From: Theristus sp. LFF4_11
Taxonomy: Eukaryota; Nematoda; Chromadorea; Monhysterida; Xyalidae
Assembly: GCA_030248135.1 (NCBI GenBank)
Contig: JASANC010001499.1
Location: 26,690 to 90,689 of the forward strand
Reading direction: 5' to 3'
Length of the DNA stretch: 64,000 nt
The first letter of the stretch is position 1, and each line of letters opens with the position of its first letter. The position numbers were made by a program, and so were the translations under genes. Below, in pieces: positions 25,950-37,600 of this stretch. A model generated the notes under the pieces. The model saw only the letters and a list, made by a program, of their open reading frames with translations, did no database searches and was not told where the DNA came from.

Positions 25950-28900
25950 GACCCGATTTTTCAGAATAGCAACCCCCTCTAGGCACTAGAATGCAAAGTT
26001 TCTCGAATCAAACTAAATCATACACCATTCTCACCGCCTTGACGCGCTGATTCCGAAAATTACATTTGTTTTTTGATTCGAGGTTATTTAGGGCCCAAAA
26101 ATGGCCAAAAACCGTTTTTTCGGGGCCCTTTCAAAAATAGTGTTTTTTAAGCTTTTTAATGAAGCTACGACAAAAATAAAAACACCATTCGATTCGTCTT
26201 GATCTGCTGAACATTTTCTACTAATATACTATGCCCTAAAAATGCGGTCTAAAGGGCTATTTTTTAAAAAACTGGTTTTGGTCCCAGTATTTCACGTTTT
26301 TTGGTCCTTTAGAACCGTTTTCGGGGCATGGTATAGGGGTGCACCAAAAAGCTTTCCGAAAGAGCTAGCTTTGTGCAAAGTTTCATTTAAAAAAAAGGCG
26401 CCCCATGTAACTAAAAAATATTTTACTTTTGGTACCCGGATTGCGATTATGGTCAGCACGAAACCGACATGCCCCTGAACATGTACCTGCTACTGTGACC
26501 AGGCGTACTGCCAGACAGAACAAACTAGTGCACCTAAAAGCACACCGCACAAGCTTATTATGTTCTAGGAATTAGCTGATGAAACAATTATTCAGTGCCA
26601 CAACAGCAAAGCAATTGTTGCTTTCGATGTGTCAATCTTTTTCTAAAAAACTGATAGTACTGCTAGTTTTCGGTTTTTTTCAGTGACTCAGAACCGTTTT
26701 CGGGGCCTAGTATAGGGGTGTACTGAAAAGCATTCCGCAAGAGCTAGCTCAGTGTGAAATTTCATTTAAAAAAAGCGTCCCCCATGTAACTAAAAAGTAT
26801 TTTACTGTTGGTACCCGGATCGCGATTATGGTCAGCACGAAACCGACATGCCCCTGAACATGTACCTGCTGCTGTGACCAGGCGCACTGCCAGACAGAAC
26901 AAACTAGTGCACCTAAAAGCCCATGAGACCAGTGAATAATGTTCTAAGAATCGGCTGATTAAACAATTATTCAGTGCTACAACAGCAGAACAATTATTGC
27001 CTTCGTATGTGAATCTTTCTGGAGTACTGATAGTACTGTTTTTTGGGGTTTTTTAGTGATTCGGAAGCGCTTTTGGGGCATAGTATGAGTGTGCACTAAA
27101 AAACATTCTGAAACAGCTGGGTCTATGCAAAATTTCATTTTGAAAAAGCGTCCGCCATATGAATAAAAAGTTGTTGTACTGTCAGTACCCAGAGCGATTA
27201 CGATCAGCACGAGACTGATACACACCAAAACTTGTATCGTGCTGCCACCAGTGGTTCTGCCAGATAAACTAGTGTATCTAAAAGCCCACAAGACTAGTTC
27301 TAAGTTCTAATAATGTTCTAAGAATCAGGTGATGAAACAATGATTCAGTGCTACAACAGAGCAATGTTTGCTTTCGAATGTAAATGTTCCCAGAAAACGA
27401 ATAATACTGAATTTTTGAATAAAAATTGCATCACACACGACGGTTTCGGTCCTGCACAGCTTCCAAAGAATACCAATCTGCATACACGCTGCGTAATGTG
27501 CGTGAACGAATGACTGAACTTGTTTCGACTTCTGTGGAAATTTGCTCTTGTTCGGCCACCCAGGACTCAGCAAGTTCATCGTACGGCGACAGCCATGCAG
27601 GATCATCCTATAATGTTTACTTGCTTCACAAAGAGAAACGACTTTTGTTCGAAACAAAACAAATCGTTGCAAACCCGAAAAAAGATAAACAAAAAATACG
27701 CTGGTTCTAAAGACAGCATCACACTGAACTCAAAGCAACACAGACCTCATGATCTAGATCAGGATTTCCTTCTGTAGTTCGGAGCGTATCGTCATCCTCA
27801 ACGCATTCTGGATCAAATGAGACCATTGAGGTCTTTCTTCGGCTACTTTTCCTTCTGGTTGATTGACCGGACGAACTAGATGACGGTTCGACATTCAAAT
27901 TTTCTTTATCAGATTTCTTTTTTGACGTCGGAACAGCAGTAACGCACTTCTGAATGGCAGACTTTCAGTGCACCCCCATACTAGGCCCCGAAAACGGTTC
28001 TGAGTCACTGAAAAAAACCGAAAACTAGCAGTACTATTAGTTTTTTAGAAAAAGATTGACACATCGAAAGCAACAATTGCTTTGCTGTTGTGGCACTGAA
28101 TAATTGTTTCATCAGCTAATTCTTAGAACATAATAAGCTTGTGCGTTGAGCTTTTAGGTGCACTAGTTTGTTCTGTCTGGCAGTGCGCCTGGTCACAGCA
28201 GCAGGTACATGTTCAGGGGCATGTCGGTTTCGTGCTGACCATAATCGCGATCCGGGTACCAAAAGTAAAATACTCTTTAGTTACATGGGGTGACTTTTTT
28301 TTAAATGAAACTTTGCACAAAGCTAGCTCTTTCGGAAAGCTTTTTGGTGCACCCCTATACCATGCCCCGACAACGGTTCTAAAGGACCAAAAAACGTGAA
28401 ATACTGGGACCAAAACCAGTTTTTTAAAAAAATAGCCCTTTAGACCGCATTTTTAGGGCATAGTATATTAGTAGAAAATGTTCAGCAGATCAAGACAAAT
28501 CGAATGGTTTTTTTATTTTTGTCGTAGCTTCATTAAAAAGCTAAAAAAAACACTATTTTTTGAACGGTTGAAAAGATTGACAAATCGAAAGCAACAATTG
28601 CTTTGCTGTTGTGGCACTGAATAATTGTTTCATCAGCTAATTCCTAGAACATAATAAGCTTGTGCGGTGAGCTTTTAGGTGCACTAGTTTGTTCTGTCTG
28701 GCAGTGCGCCTGGTCACAGCAGCAGGTACATGTTCAGGGGCATGTCGGTTTCGTGCTGACCATAATCGCGATCCGGGTACCAACAGTAAAATACTTTTTT
28801 AGTTACATGGGGGACGCTTTTTTTAAATGACATTTCACACTGAGGTAGCTCTTGCGGAATGCTTTTCAGTGCACCCCTATACTAGGCCCCGAAAACGATT

Positions 28901-29653
28901 CTGAGTCACTGAAAAAAACCGAAAACTAGCAGTACTATCAGTTTTTTAAAAAAAGATTGACACATCGAAAGCAACAATTTCTTTGCTGTTGTGGCACTGA
29001 ATAATTGTTTCATCAGCTAATTCCTAGAACATAATAAGCTTGTGCGGTGAGCTTTTAGGTGCACTAGTTTGTTCTGTCTGGCAGTACGCCTGGTCACAGT
29101 AGCAGGTACATGTTCAGGGGCATGTCGGTTTCGTGCTGACCATAATCGCGATCCGGGTACCAAAAGTAAAATGTTTTTTAGTTACATGGGGCGCCTTTTT
29201 TTAAATGAAACTTTGCACAAAGCTAGCTCTTTCGGAAAGCTTTTTGGTGCACCCCTATACCATGCCCCGAAAACGGTTCTAAAGGACCAAAAAACGTAAA
29301 ATACTGGGACCAAAACCAGTTTTTTAAAAAATAGCCCTTTAGACCGCATTTTTAAAGCATAGTATATTAGTAGAAAATGTTCAGCAGATCAAGACGAATC
29401 GAATGGTTTTTTTTATTTTTGTCGTAGCTTCATTAAAAAGCTTAAAAAACACTATTTTTTGAAAGGGCCCCGAAAAAACGGTTTTTGGCCATTTTTGGGC
29501 CCTAAATGACCTCGAATCAAAAAACAAATAAGATTTTCGGAATCAGCGCGTCAAGACGGTCAGAATGGTGTATGATTCATTTAAATTGGAGAAACTTTGC
29601 ATTCTAGTGCCTAGAGGTGGGAGGGGTGGGACGGTATTCTCAAAAAGCGAGTC
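25950..29653. mobile_element. 3.7-kb TTAA-flanked foldback element with tandem subrepeats
   Basis: Flanked by TTAA at 25946-25949 and 29654-29657. Ends GACCCGATTTTTCAGAATA and, inverted, GACTCGCTTTTTGAGAATA. Arms of roughly 1.5 kb are inverse of each other and built from units of about 375-380 bp, seen by the marker TATAGGGGT at about 26332, 26711 and 27084 and its inverse at about 27970, 28351, 28873 and 29251. The unit start CCTCTAGGCACTAGAATGC lies near each end. The centre (27400-27960) is unique and coding-like. Long inverted arms made of tandem units are typical of Foldback elements, while TTAA duplication is typical of piggyBac. Confidence 0.85.
27431..27949 (-). CDS. Two-exon reading frame inside the foldback element, 5' end unknown
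   Basis: Exons 27746-27949 (68 codons after a TTCAG acceptor) and 27431-27607 (58 codons plus TGA) join in phase 0 with GT/AG signals. The first exon is serine- and lysine-rich (KKKSDKENLNVEPSSSSS, SSRRKTSMVSFDPECVED) and includes a KEN word. The second is acidic-helical (SPYDELAESWVAEQEQ, TEVETSSVIRSRTLRSVY). I recognise no family and see no transposase motif. It has no start codon in the unique centre; earlier exons would have to lie in the repeat arm or be lost. It could be the element's own protein or a captured host gene piece. Confidence 0.4.
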
Positions 29654-29776
29654 TTAAAGCTCCCAATTTCCCCCTTGAACCATCATTTTCTGGAGCGTAA
29701 AAGTTTTGTTTGCATGGATTGGCAGAACAACCCCAACAATCCAAGCAAGCAATTTGAGAAAACTGAAAAATTGTAC

Positions 29777-32700
29777 CAAATTGTTCTTGAAGCTCAATTG
29801 CTGAACGAGTGATAATCCATCTAACGTGTCCGCTGATAAGCTTCTCAGGCGATTACCGGGCATCAACAAGACAATCTGAAATTTTTAACAATCAAACTGA
29901 TCAATATCAATTAAAAAATATGAGAACTGAATGTAAAACCACAATTTTTTGATCCAGCAACACAAAAATAATTGGTCGAAATCTCATACCAACGAGCTGT
30001 TTGTGAACGCTCCCTTGTCAATGTGATCAATTTGATTATTGCCCAAGTATAGCTGAGACAAGCGAGCCATCTGCGCAAACGCACCTAAATAATAAATATT
30101 ACAACGAATCAGTTTTTCGGTTGTCGATCCTCCAACATAACCTGTTGCGCACTGTTGCATTTTACTCTGGTTGTCTGGGTTTCCCAAGAGCGTCAGTGGC
30201 ACTTATCGAGTTGTTTTTGGTGTGCTGTTATCTTCTGTTATTCTTCATAACACCCTGATCTAACGGAGGAACTCTGCAATCTGACAACGTAACAAAAGCG
30301 ACGCCAACCGGTGGGTATGTGGCGGATTTGATTTTTAGTCAGATCCAGCATTTCAAGGGCGCCGAAATGCACGAATTGCTGCGCGTGCAACGTGCTGACA
30401 TTATTCTCACTGAGGTACATCAGTCGTAAGTTTGGCACGTTGAGAAACGCCTGCAGCATTTGAAAGGGCATCTTAATAATTTACTGTGATCGATCAAACA
30501 TACAGTCGAACTCTAAATTATAGGGAATCAGCTGATTGGTTGGAATTACGGTGTGCATGCTTTCTATGCAAACCAAACTCCGCCCCAACAACAAACAATA
30601 TGTAACGTGGTGGTTCTTTATTCAACTGACTTAGATAGCCAAACAAGAAAAGAAACAAAAATCAAAAATAAAGAGTGGGCGGGGCGCCCGTTGCGCCCTC
30701 TAACGGCGACTAGAACAAACGTTCGTTACACCTGACGCCCCTTTTTTTTTGGACGGCAACAAAAAAATTACGGATAAAATACAAAAGATGGAGAATCAAA
30801 AAAACGGATGGTTACGATAAAACCCCTCTTCAACAACACGGAATATGAATCAGAATACCAATGCAGAATCAAAAGAAAATGTTTTCGTTGTTTAAAATCG
30901 AGAAAATTCTTCTTGTTTTGTTGTGTCTGCAACAAAGCTGGAGTTTACATACAAAGGAGCTGAATAGATAAGCGAGTTTACCGGATAAGCTGGGTTGCTT
31001 TTTTTAAATAGCTCGCAGGTGCACACAACAGTGTAACAGTGTAAAATTCTTGATCGCACGCTCAACAACGGTTTTTCTTGATCACACGCTCAACAACAGT
31101 TTTTGCAAGCGTGCTACACTGTGACTGGCTCTGCGTTGTGAGAAATAACTGGCATGGTGATCAGAAAGCTAAGAGCTGAATCAAGAAGATGAGTGAATAT
31201 GAATGTTGTGGCTTGGATTGGATAAAATGACCTCAAAGTTCAAAATACAACAACAGAAATGACAAATATGGAATAAATGAGTTGAACAGTGAAGGCAAAG
31301 TGGGAACGCGGGAATGAAGAACAATACAGAGTCTGCAATTTAGGGCTATCTGCCCGGGCCGTTGAATTCAATTCTTGGTGGATTTCAACCAACCACTATT
31401 TCGGGTCTTCTGCCCGTAATTTCAGTTTTCTTCAGGCCGTTTTGCCTGGTATTTCAAGGTCCTGAGGCTTTCTGCCGTCAATTTCAATTTTTTGGACCGT
31501 TTGAATTCGATTTATATTGGGCTTTTGCCCGCGCGCTTTATTTCAATTCAAGGCTATTTTTGCCCGCGCGCTACAATTTCAATTATTTTGGGGCTGTTCG
31601 CCCTCTCGTTTCAATTGTTGAAACTTTTTGCCGGCTTTTTGGGACGATTTGTCCACGATTTCCAGTTTTTTTTTATTTTGGGGACTGGTCGCCCTCTGCG
31701 CCTTGCTGCGCTTTTTCGGCCCTTCACTATTTTTCGCACTCCAGTGCGATGGACTCTGTATTCTCCTTCTCTTCCACCGCTTTCCACTCCCTTCCACCCA
31801 CAGGCACCAGATGTAACGTGGTGGTTCTTTATTCAACTGACTTAGATAGCCAAACAAGAAAAGAAACAAAAATCAAAAATAAAGAGTGGGCGGGGCGCCC
31901 GTTGCGCCCTCTAACGGCGACTAGAACAAACGTTCGTTACAAATACTTGTACAGAAAGCATGCACACCGTAATCCCAACCAATCAGCTGGATCCCCATAA
32001 TTTGGAGTTCGACTGTAGTGATGATAATACGGCAGCAAAATATTTTGTGGACCAAAGAACAACCATACCTGTTTATGAATACTCTGAATCTGGTTTGCTG
32101 CCAGGTTAATCAAGTTCAACATCGGTAAATTCATGAAAGCAAGCGGGTCAATTTTCTCGATTGCGTTCCGATGTAAATGAAGCGCTAGTAGTTGCTTGAA
32201 ACCTCGAAGGGCAGACGCGGGTACCTGAAGATACATTCAACAACTGAAAAATAAAAAAAACGCTTTGAACAAAAGCCAAAAAACGAGTTGGAAAGTGAAT
32301 AAAAATAACAAAAAAAACTGAACAAACCGCTGAGAGACAATTATGCCCTAGGTTTAGCGTCTGTAAGCTGTGCTTTACGGAATCGAAAACCATTTTGTGT
32401 ATACTGCATATTCGGTTGTTTGACAGATCCATCGTGAACATCTGAAGAAAGGGTTTTTGCACTGAACCTGTTAGTGAAAATAATGTTATTTGATGTTCCA
32501 GCCACCCTTGCGTTCAACCAACCTTTGGCACATTTCTGAATGTCTGCTTTGAATCGAGATCACCAATGTTGTTGCTCGAGAGATCAATCTCCAGCAACGC
32601 ATCCATGCCATCCAACGCGACGACGGGTACCATTTCAAGATGATTGTGGCTACAAACAACAAGAGCGCTCTTTCAAAACTGTTAGTTTTCATAACATGTG

Positions 32701-33300
32701 CAAAGATGTGCAAACATGTTCAGGCATTAGCATTTCAAATAATTTCACAACAACAAAGAGAAAAATAGAGAATTTTTCAAACACAATCACCGACCTCAAG
32801 TTCACCGCTTGCAGGATTGTCTCGAGTCCATTAAAGGCCTGTTGCGCAATGTGCCTGATGTGATTCTGCGACAAATCAAGTCGCTTCACATAAAGACCTT
32901 TCAGGAAGTTGTTCGGCAATTCAGTCACAGTTGCGTTCTGTAGTGTCAACGTTTGGATGAGACCAAGCTGAACCTGATTTTCACGGAGTACTCTCAGTGT
33001 CGCCGAAGCGTCCTGACCGGAACAGTCCAACAGAATACCGTTGTAGGTAGATTTACAGTTGCAGAACACGTGTAACGTCTCATTAGTTGGACAGCTGTCA
33101 GCCAACGGTGAAATGACAAGAATAATGGTAAAAATAATCAGCAAGGAAAGTAAATGTTGTTTAGGTCCACTTTGAGTCCTCCGCAGTTTTAGACAATCTG
33201 TTGGGTAAGTCATTTTCAGTCGAACTTTTTGCTGTTGTTGCTGATGTTGTTCTCTTTGGCAGCTCGTTGATGGCCCCCAACTGACACCGGACGACTTCAT
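29777..33300 (-). CDS. Secreted or membrane leucine-rich-repeat protein (LRR ectodomain), 7 exons
   Basis: Exons in transcript order: 32795-33300, 32523-32649, 32328-32441, 32069-32224, 30309-30471, 29990-30084, 29777-29875; 1,260 nt, 420 codons in one frame. A hydrophobic stretch (LLSLLIIFTIILVISPLA) acts as signal peptide, followed by a cysteine-containing LRR N-cap (SCPTNETLHVFCNC, LDCSG). About ten repeats of the LxxLxLxxNxI/L type follow, such as VKRLDLSQNHI, LLEIDLSSNNI, SLQTLNLGHNCL, LLALHLHRNAI, LRLMYLSENNV and LSQLYLGNNQI. The second ATG at 33213 is an alternative start. Introns mostly fall at the same place in the repeat. No C-terminal cap is found. If the last donor is not used, the frame reads through a hydrophobic segment to a TAA at 29656, inside the TTAA of the foldback element. 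Relatives include nematode extracellular LRR proteins acting in apical matrix. Confidence 0.88.
30601..30730 (-). repeat. LTR of the TRIM-like element (plus-strand left copy)
   Basis: 130 bp, TG...CA termini, includes AATAAAGAGTGGGCGGGGCG on the plus strand. Its near-identity to 31812-31941 suggests a recent insertion. Confidence 0.9.
31812..31941 (-). repeat. LTR of the TRIM-like element (plus-strand right copy)
   Basis: Second 130-bp direct repeat, ending CGTTCGTTACA and followed by the AATA target duplication. Confidence 0.9.
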
Positions 33301-33326
33301 GCGGACCAAATTTTTGTTTCAAGCTG
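33301..33326 (-). promoter_or_regulatory. Probable trans-splice acceptor of the LRR gene
   Basis: TTTGTTTCAG ends 23 nt before the ATG at 33300, and no coding exon upstream can be joined to it in a long frame. This is the usual layout of a nematode spliced-leader site. Confidence 0.5.
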
Positions 33327-33695
33327 AAACAAATTTCTTGTGACGAATGTCACGATCTCTCAGTAAAAGCCACAACTCACAAAATAGAGATTTGTTTAAT
33401 ATTTTGTTACAAAAACTTTAGCGGCACAGAGCAAAAAACTGCACACCGCCTTTCATTTGATCACGATGAGGGTATGATAAGGTCATTGAACTTTGTGGGT
33501 TAAGATCATGATCATATTGTGATGATATCACCGAAAACCTCTTCGCACGCTAGTAACAAATAGACCCACCAATATGCAAGATTTTTTTGTGAAAAATTGG
33601 AATTCCGCCTAATTTGTCTCCGATTGGCTCATAAACAACTCATGTTTTAAGTAGAAAAGCGTATCTATCTACAACGATGAGAAAAAAGTACTCAC

Positions 33696-34637
33696 GCAGC
33701 GCAAACGTGTGGATAAGAGTTTTCTCATGTGAAGATACTGCCGCGCCACTTCAAAAGCAACCTTGCACTGCAATAAAAACTCAGAAGGTCACATGAATAT
33801 GTGAGAACAACGCATTGAAAATTAAATCTCAAGCTATGAGTTAACAGTTTTTGTATTCGAAGGCTTTGTAGTTTTAAAAGAAACAAGGTTTTAGCCTCAA
33901 ATTGTTTGTTTGATTAATACATCAATGCCTCAAACTGGCAAGTACATAGATTAGATTAGATCAGTCAGTAAAAAGTAGACGGACTATCGCTCTTAATTTA
34001 TTTGCATTGATCTTGAACGTTTGTTACTGCAGATAGTGCCCGAAGGGATATTCGATACTGAACATTGCATCATCATCAACACAACATGAGGACAATTGCA
34101 AAGAGCATATTAACAAATCCATAACTGAAGATCTGATTAAACACGTGTCGGCAAACATCGTTGACATTGAAAAGTGTATATGGTCAGACAGACACCTATC
34201 AGACACGTGAAGGTTTTTAATCGCAAAAAAAGTTTTTGACGCAAACGTATTTGCGCTGACGTTGGCTTGGCACAACTAAAGTGTTTCTGTGGACATAGAT
34301 ATTTGTATAAAGAGTGAGTAACATTATTGAAGATTCATGGTCAAGAAATGCGCAAGGATGCGAGGAAAAATGAAACGCGATTCAAGTTGAAAACATTATA
34401 TACTATCGAGTATTTCATTTTGTAAGAAGATGTGAGTTCATACAGGTAAATTCGTTTTGGTGAGGTTAATAGCATATTTTTTAAGTTTAGGGAAGAAAGC
34501 AGCCTCACATTTCTGCTAAGGCCCTGATGTCCCGCAGCCTCTGACGAGCCAGGAAGCACTGAAATACGCATTAACCTGGCATAACCGCAAAACAGCAAAC
34601 CTACCGGATTGCATGCGTCCTCAAAACACCGGTTCAC
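33696..34637 (-). other. Three exon-like segments of an unassigned minus-strand gene
   Basis: 33696-33767 is a 72-nt open block (CKVAFEVARQYLHMRKL...) between TTTATTGCAG and GTGAGTAC, a strong exon signature. 34509-34558 (CFLARQRLRDIRALAE) lies between GTATTTCAG and GTGAGG. 34605-34637 (NRCFEDACNP) precedes GTAGGT. The first two blocks are compatible in phase 0. The join to 33696 works only if the middle block is read in another frame (LPGSSEAAGHQGLSRN). No family is recognised; these may be the tail of a gene upstream of the LRR gene, or chance. Confidence 0.3.
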
Positions 34638-34639
34638 CT

Positions 34640-37600
34640 TATGGCTTTTCTCACTGTATGGTTGTCAGTCTGCTTTCAAGGTTTGCTGAAACCACCTGTT
34701 TCGTCGGCTCGTCTGTCTTGCTCAGATAATATCATTTTTCAGTGTTGTTACAAAAGGTAGAAAGCAAAAATTTAAACAGGACTCGTTTATGTTTTACGAA
34801 ACGAGTGAACAATCACGATTCGGCAAATGCAATAAAACCAATTTTTAAACTATACTCCACATTTAGAATATGGAGCACAAATTAACTCACGTGAGCCGCA
34901 TGTTTGGATGTACATAACAACAAAAGGCGGAAGATACACAGGTACACGCGTTTGAAGAAGAGGTATAATATTATATCATGCCTCAAAACAAGTTAAAAGT
35001 TTTTGTGTTACGAGAGAAGTTCCAGAGAATATGGCGTGTGTGGGAAATTAGCTTGTGAATGCACTGCAACACAGCAAACATATGAGTTTGAGTCGTTTTT
35101 ATTGGAGGCAAAATCAATATTAAACATGCACATCGATGTCAATTTAAATAAATCGCGAACAGTGTGACCTAGAATACTACAACAGAGAAGATCTCAATGC
35201 TGATGTTCACATAGAGCGCTAAAACTGCATCACCATTATTAGGCTGGGGTTTTATACAAGATTGGCGCTTTTCAGTTTTGATTTTGTTTTCACAGTGTAT
35301 AGTTTTAAAGCGAGATAATAAAATTTCAAGCATGAACAACACCTCAAGAGATTTTTCATGACTATATTTCTGCGTTTTAAAAACAAATACATATTTTCTC
35401 ACAATCTTTGACTAGATTACGCTGTGAATTTTTGTCTTGTTTTGTTTTTGGACACTTGAAGACATCCTGAAGAGAGCAAGACATTAGAACGGCAAAAATC
35501 AGTCAAAAAAGCAAACAGGAGATATTTTATGCGTGACTAAATTCTATAAACAGTTCTAATAACATCGTACGAGTTAGTTTCCGAGTTATTTTTGTGAAAT
35601 CAGAAAACGCATGACAAACCGCATGATCTGCTATTGATCTCCAACTCAAATAATGGCGTAAACAGTAACAAACTACACACAATGTAGACTGTACGTGAAT
35701 TAACCATGCAATAAAGAAAATCTACAAAATACACTGCTGTATGCGGATTTCATCATGACAAAACCAAAACTGATTACTTGAACAGATTCAATAAAAAACG
35801 CTCTGTAAAACCAGCAATTCCTAACACACACAGAGAGAGAAACAGAACGAAGAAAAAAATGCATGATGGGTCAAGGCTGCACTGCACGCATGCATGATGC
35901 GCTTGACTGAGAGACTATTTTATCTTACAGTAGTGACTTTTGCTTCCACACAAAAAACTAAAAAAATAAATGTGCGCAAACTGATGATGCAGGTAAAAAA
36001 CCGGACAAATGATAAAACGTTTCATTGGCTATTATATAATGAACTGAGGGACTTTCCTCGACAGTTTTGGTGGCTAATAATTAATGGATATCTTTTTTCC
36101 ATAGTGGTGCAAAACAACCTTCAATTTCAATCCATAAGGTTGAAGTAGGATGTGATAAAAAATTTATGTGCCACGACTACATTGTGCAATAAATATGCTG
36201 GTTTACAAAGTCGAAAGCTACCAAAACACAGAAACAAGTTACGAATTCATTTTTCGGGTGAAAACCCTCACATGTATACAGATAACGATTTATATTTTCA
36301 CTTTCCTCATTGCTTAAGATACGCATGCGCATGGCACATAAACGAAAGATTTACACATACATATGTACATATATGTGTGCACACAAAATATGAGCGATCA
36401 TTCACCTCCTCGTATTCATGAATTATAACACACTAAAAACACAGGGTGAACAACAGAACGAAAGTGCCCATAGAACACGTTGTTTTTATTTCTGTTTTGT
36501 GCGCGCAGTTTCTGGTAATTTTAACAAGTTGAATGCCAGAAAGATTGCAATTACAATGAAGTTCATAGTGCACGCATTCATATGTATACCGGTACATTCG
36601 AAACATGTAATCAACACAGAAAGTAAAAGTTCCTTTTATCTAGAATGAGATTTTTTATTCTCAATAGTGAGTGACTGAAAAAAGACAGCAAACAAACAAT
36701 TTTTATAACGTTATTGAGCGCAAAAATGACCACATAAAAATGGTTGTAAAAAGTGAAACAAAGCGAAAAAGTACCAGTGAAAGAAACAAAGCGTAAAAAG
36801 TCAAGTGTGATTTTCCGGACAAGCAATATAAAGAAGAAAGATTAACACGATTCTTTCGAGCTCTAACTGCAGTTTTCACACGCTTTATTATCTCCCGCTC
36901 AGCGTGAGAACGTGGGATGCACTCAAATCTCAGGTGTCTGGTGTGCAATGCGCTTGTCAGTTTTTCACGCTTTGCTATTTTTCGACAAATATGATGATGG
37001 AAACTTAAAAAAATTGGCATTTGTAGCTCTCGCTCTTCTAACGCTAGCTTTTTCTCATTCCCTTATTTCCCACCACCCACTGAGTGTGAGACTGTTATGG
37101 TTGCACACATTGCACATTCTCACGTTTTTTTTGGTTCCACTGATACGGTGAGAAAGTTTTGAACGATAGATATGGCATGTTGAGTGATGAGTTTTTAGAC
37201 CCTATCTTAGCAATTTATCGAGTGAATCCACATCATAATTCTGTGTTTTTCAGAAAAGTCAATGATCAGGTAATTGCATTTTGTCAGCGGTTTGCGTTAA
37301 ATATTTGATTTTTTGCAGTATATTTACGAGCTTGATTGCGATACGGTTTCGAAAAATGGTGTCAAAGCCCCCGCACTAATCTTGTTTGCACAATGTACGC
37401 AAACATGTAGATATACTACATACGTACAGCTACGGACTAAACATAAAAACGCAAAAAATAAGCCTAAATTCGCAAAAATCGCACTGAATATGCGGTTCGA
37501 AATGAAATGACACATTGACGAAATCTCAGGTCGCGGAATTCAGTGTTTTTTGCTGTTGCGAATTCCATATTTGCGTTCATCAGCGCACACACATTTTTGT

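Larger units (their letters stand above)
30601..31941 (-). mobile_element. TRIM-like non-autonomous LTR retrotransposon
   Basis: 1,341 bp with two nearly identical 130-bp direct repeats (30601-30730 and 31812-31941), each TGTAACG...CGTTACA, and a 4-bp duplication AATA on both sides. On the minus strand, TGGTGCCTGTGGGTGG starts two bases after the 5' LTR and fits a tRNA primer site starting TGG. A-rich AAAAAAAAAGGGGCG lies just before the 3' LTR as polypurine tract. No gag or pol is present. The 31.3-31.7 kb interior is a degenerate array of about 35-45 bp built on TTTGCCCGCGCGC and TTTCAATT words. Confidence 0.85.
30503..32015. mobile_element. CAGTCGAACT-family MITE, copy 4, split by an LTR element
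   Basis: Left arm 30503-30600 (CAGTCGAACTCTAAATTATA...) and right arm 31946-32015 (ending GGAGTTCGACTG), flanked by TA at 30501-30502 and 32016-32017. Without the insert it would be about 170 bp, like copy 2. It lies in the intron between LRR exons 4 and 5. Confidence 0.9.

Noticed and set aside
31362..32000. 212-codon plus-strand frame inside the TRIM element
   Set aside because: It is produced by the repeated TTTCAATT/TTGCCC unit, runs into the LTR, is opposite to the inferred retroelement strand and shows no gag-like motif.
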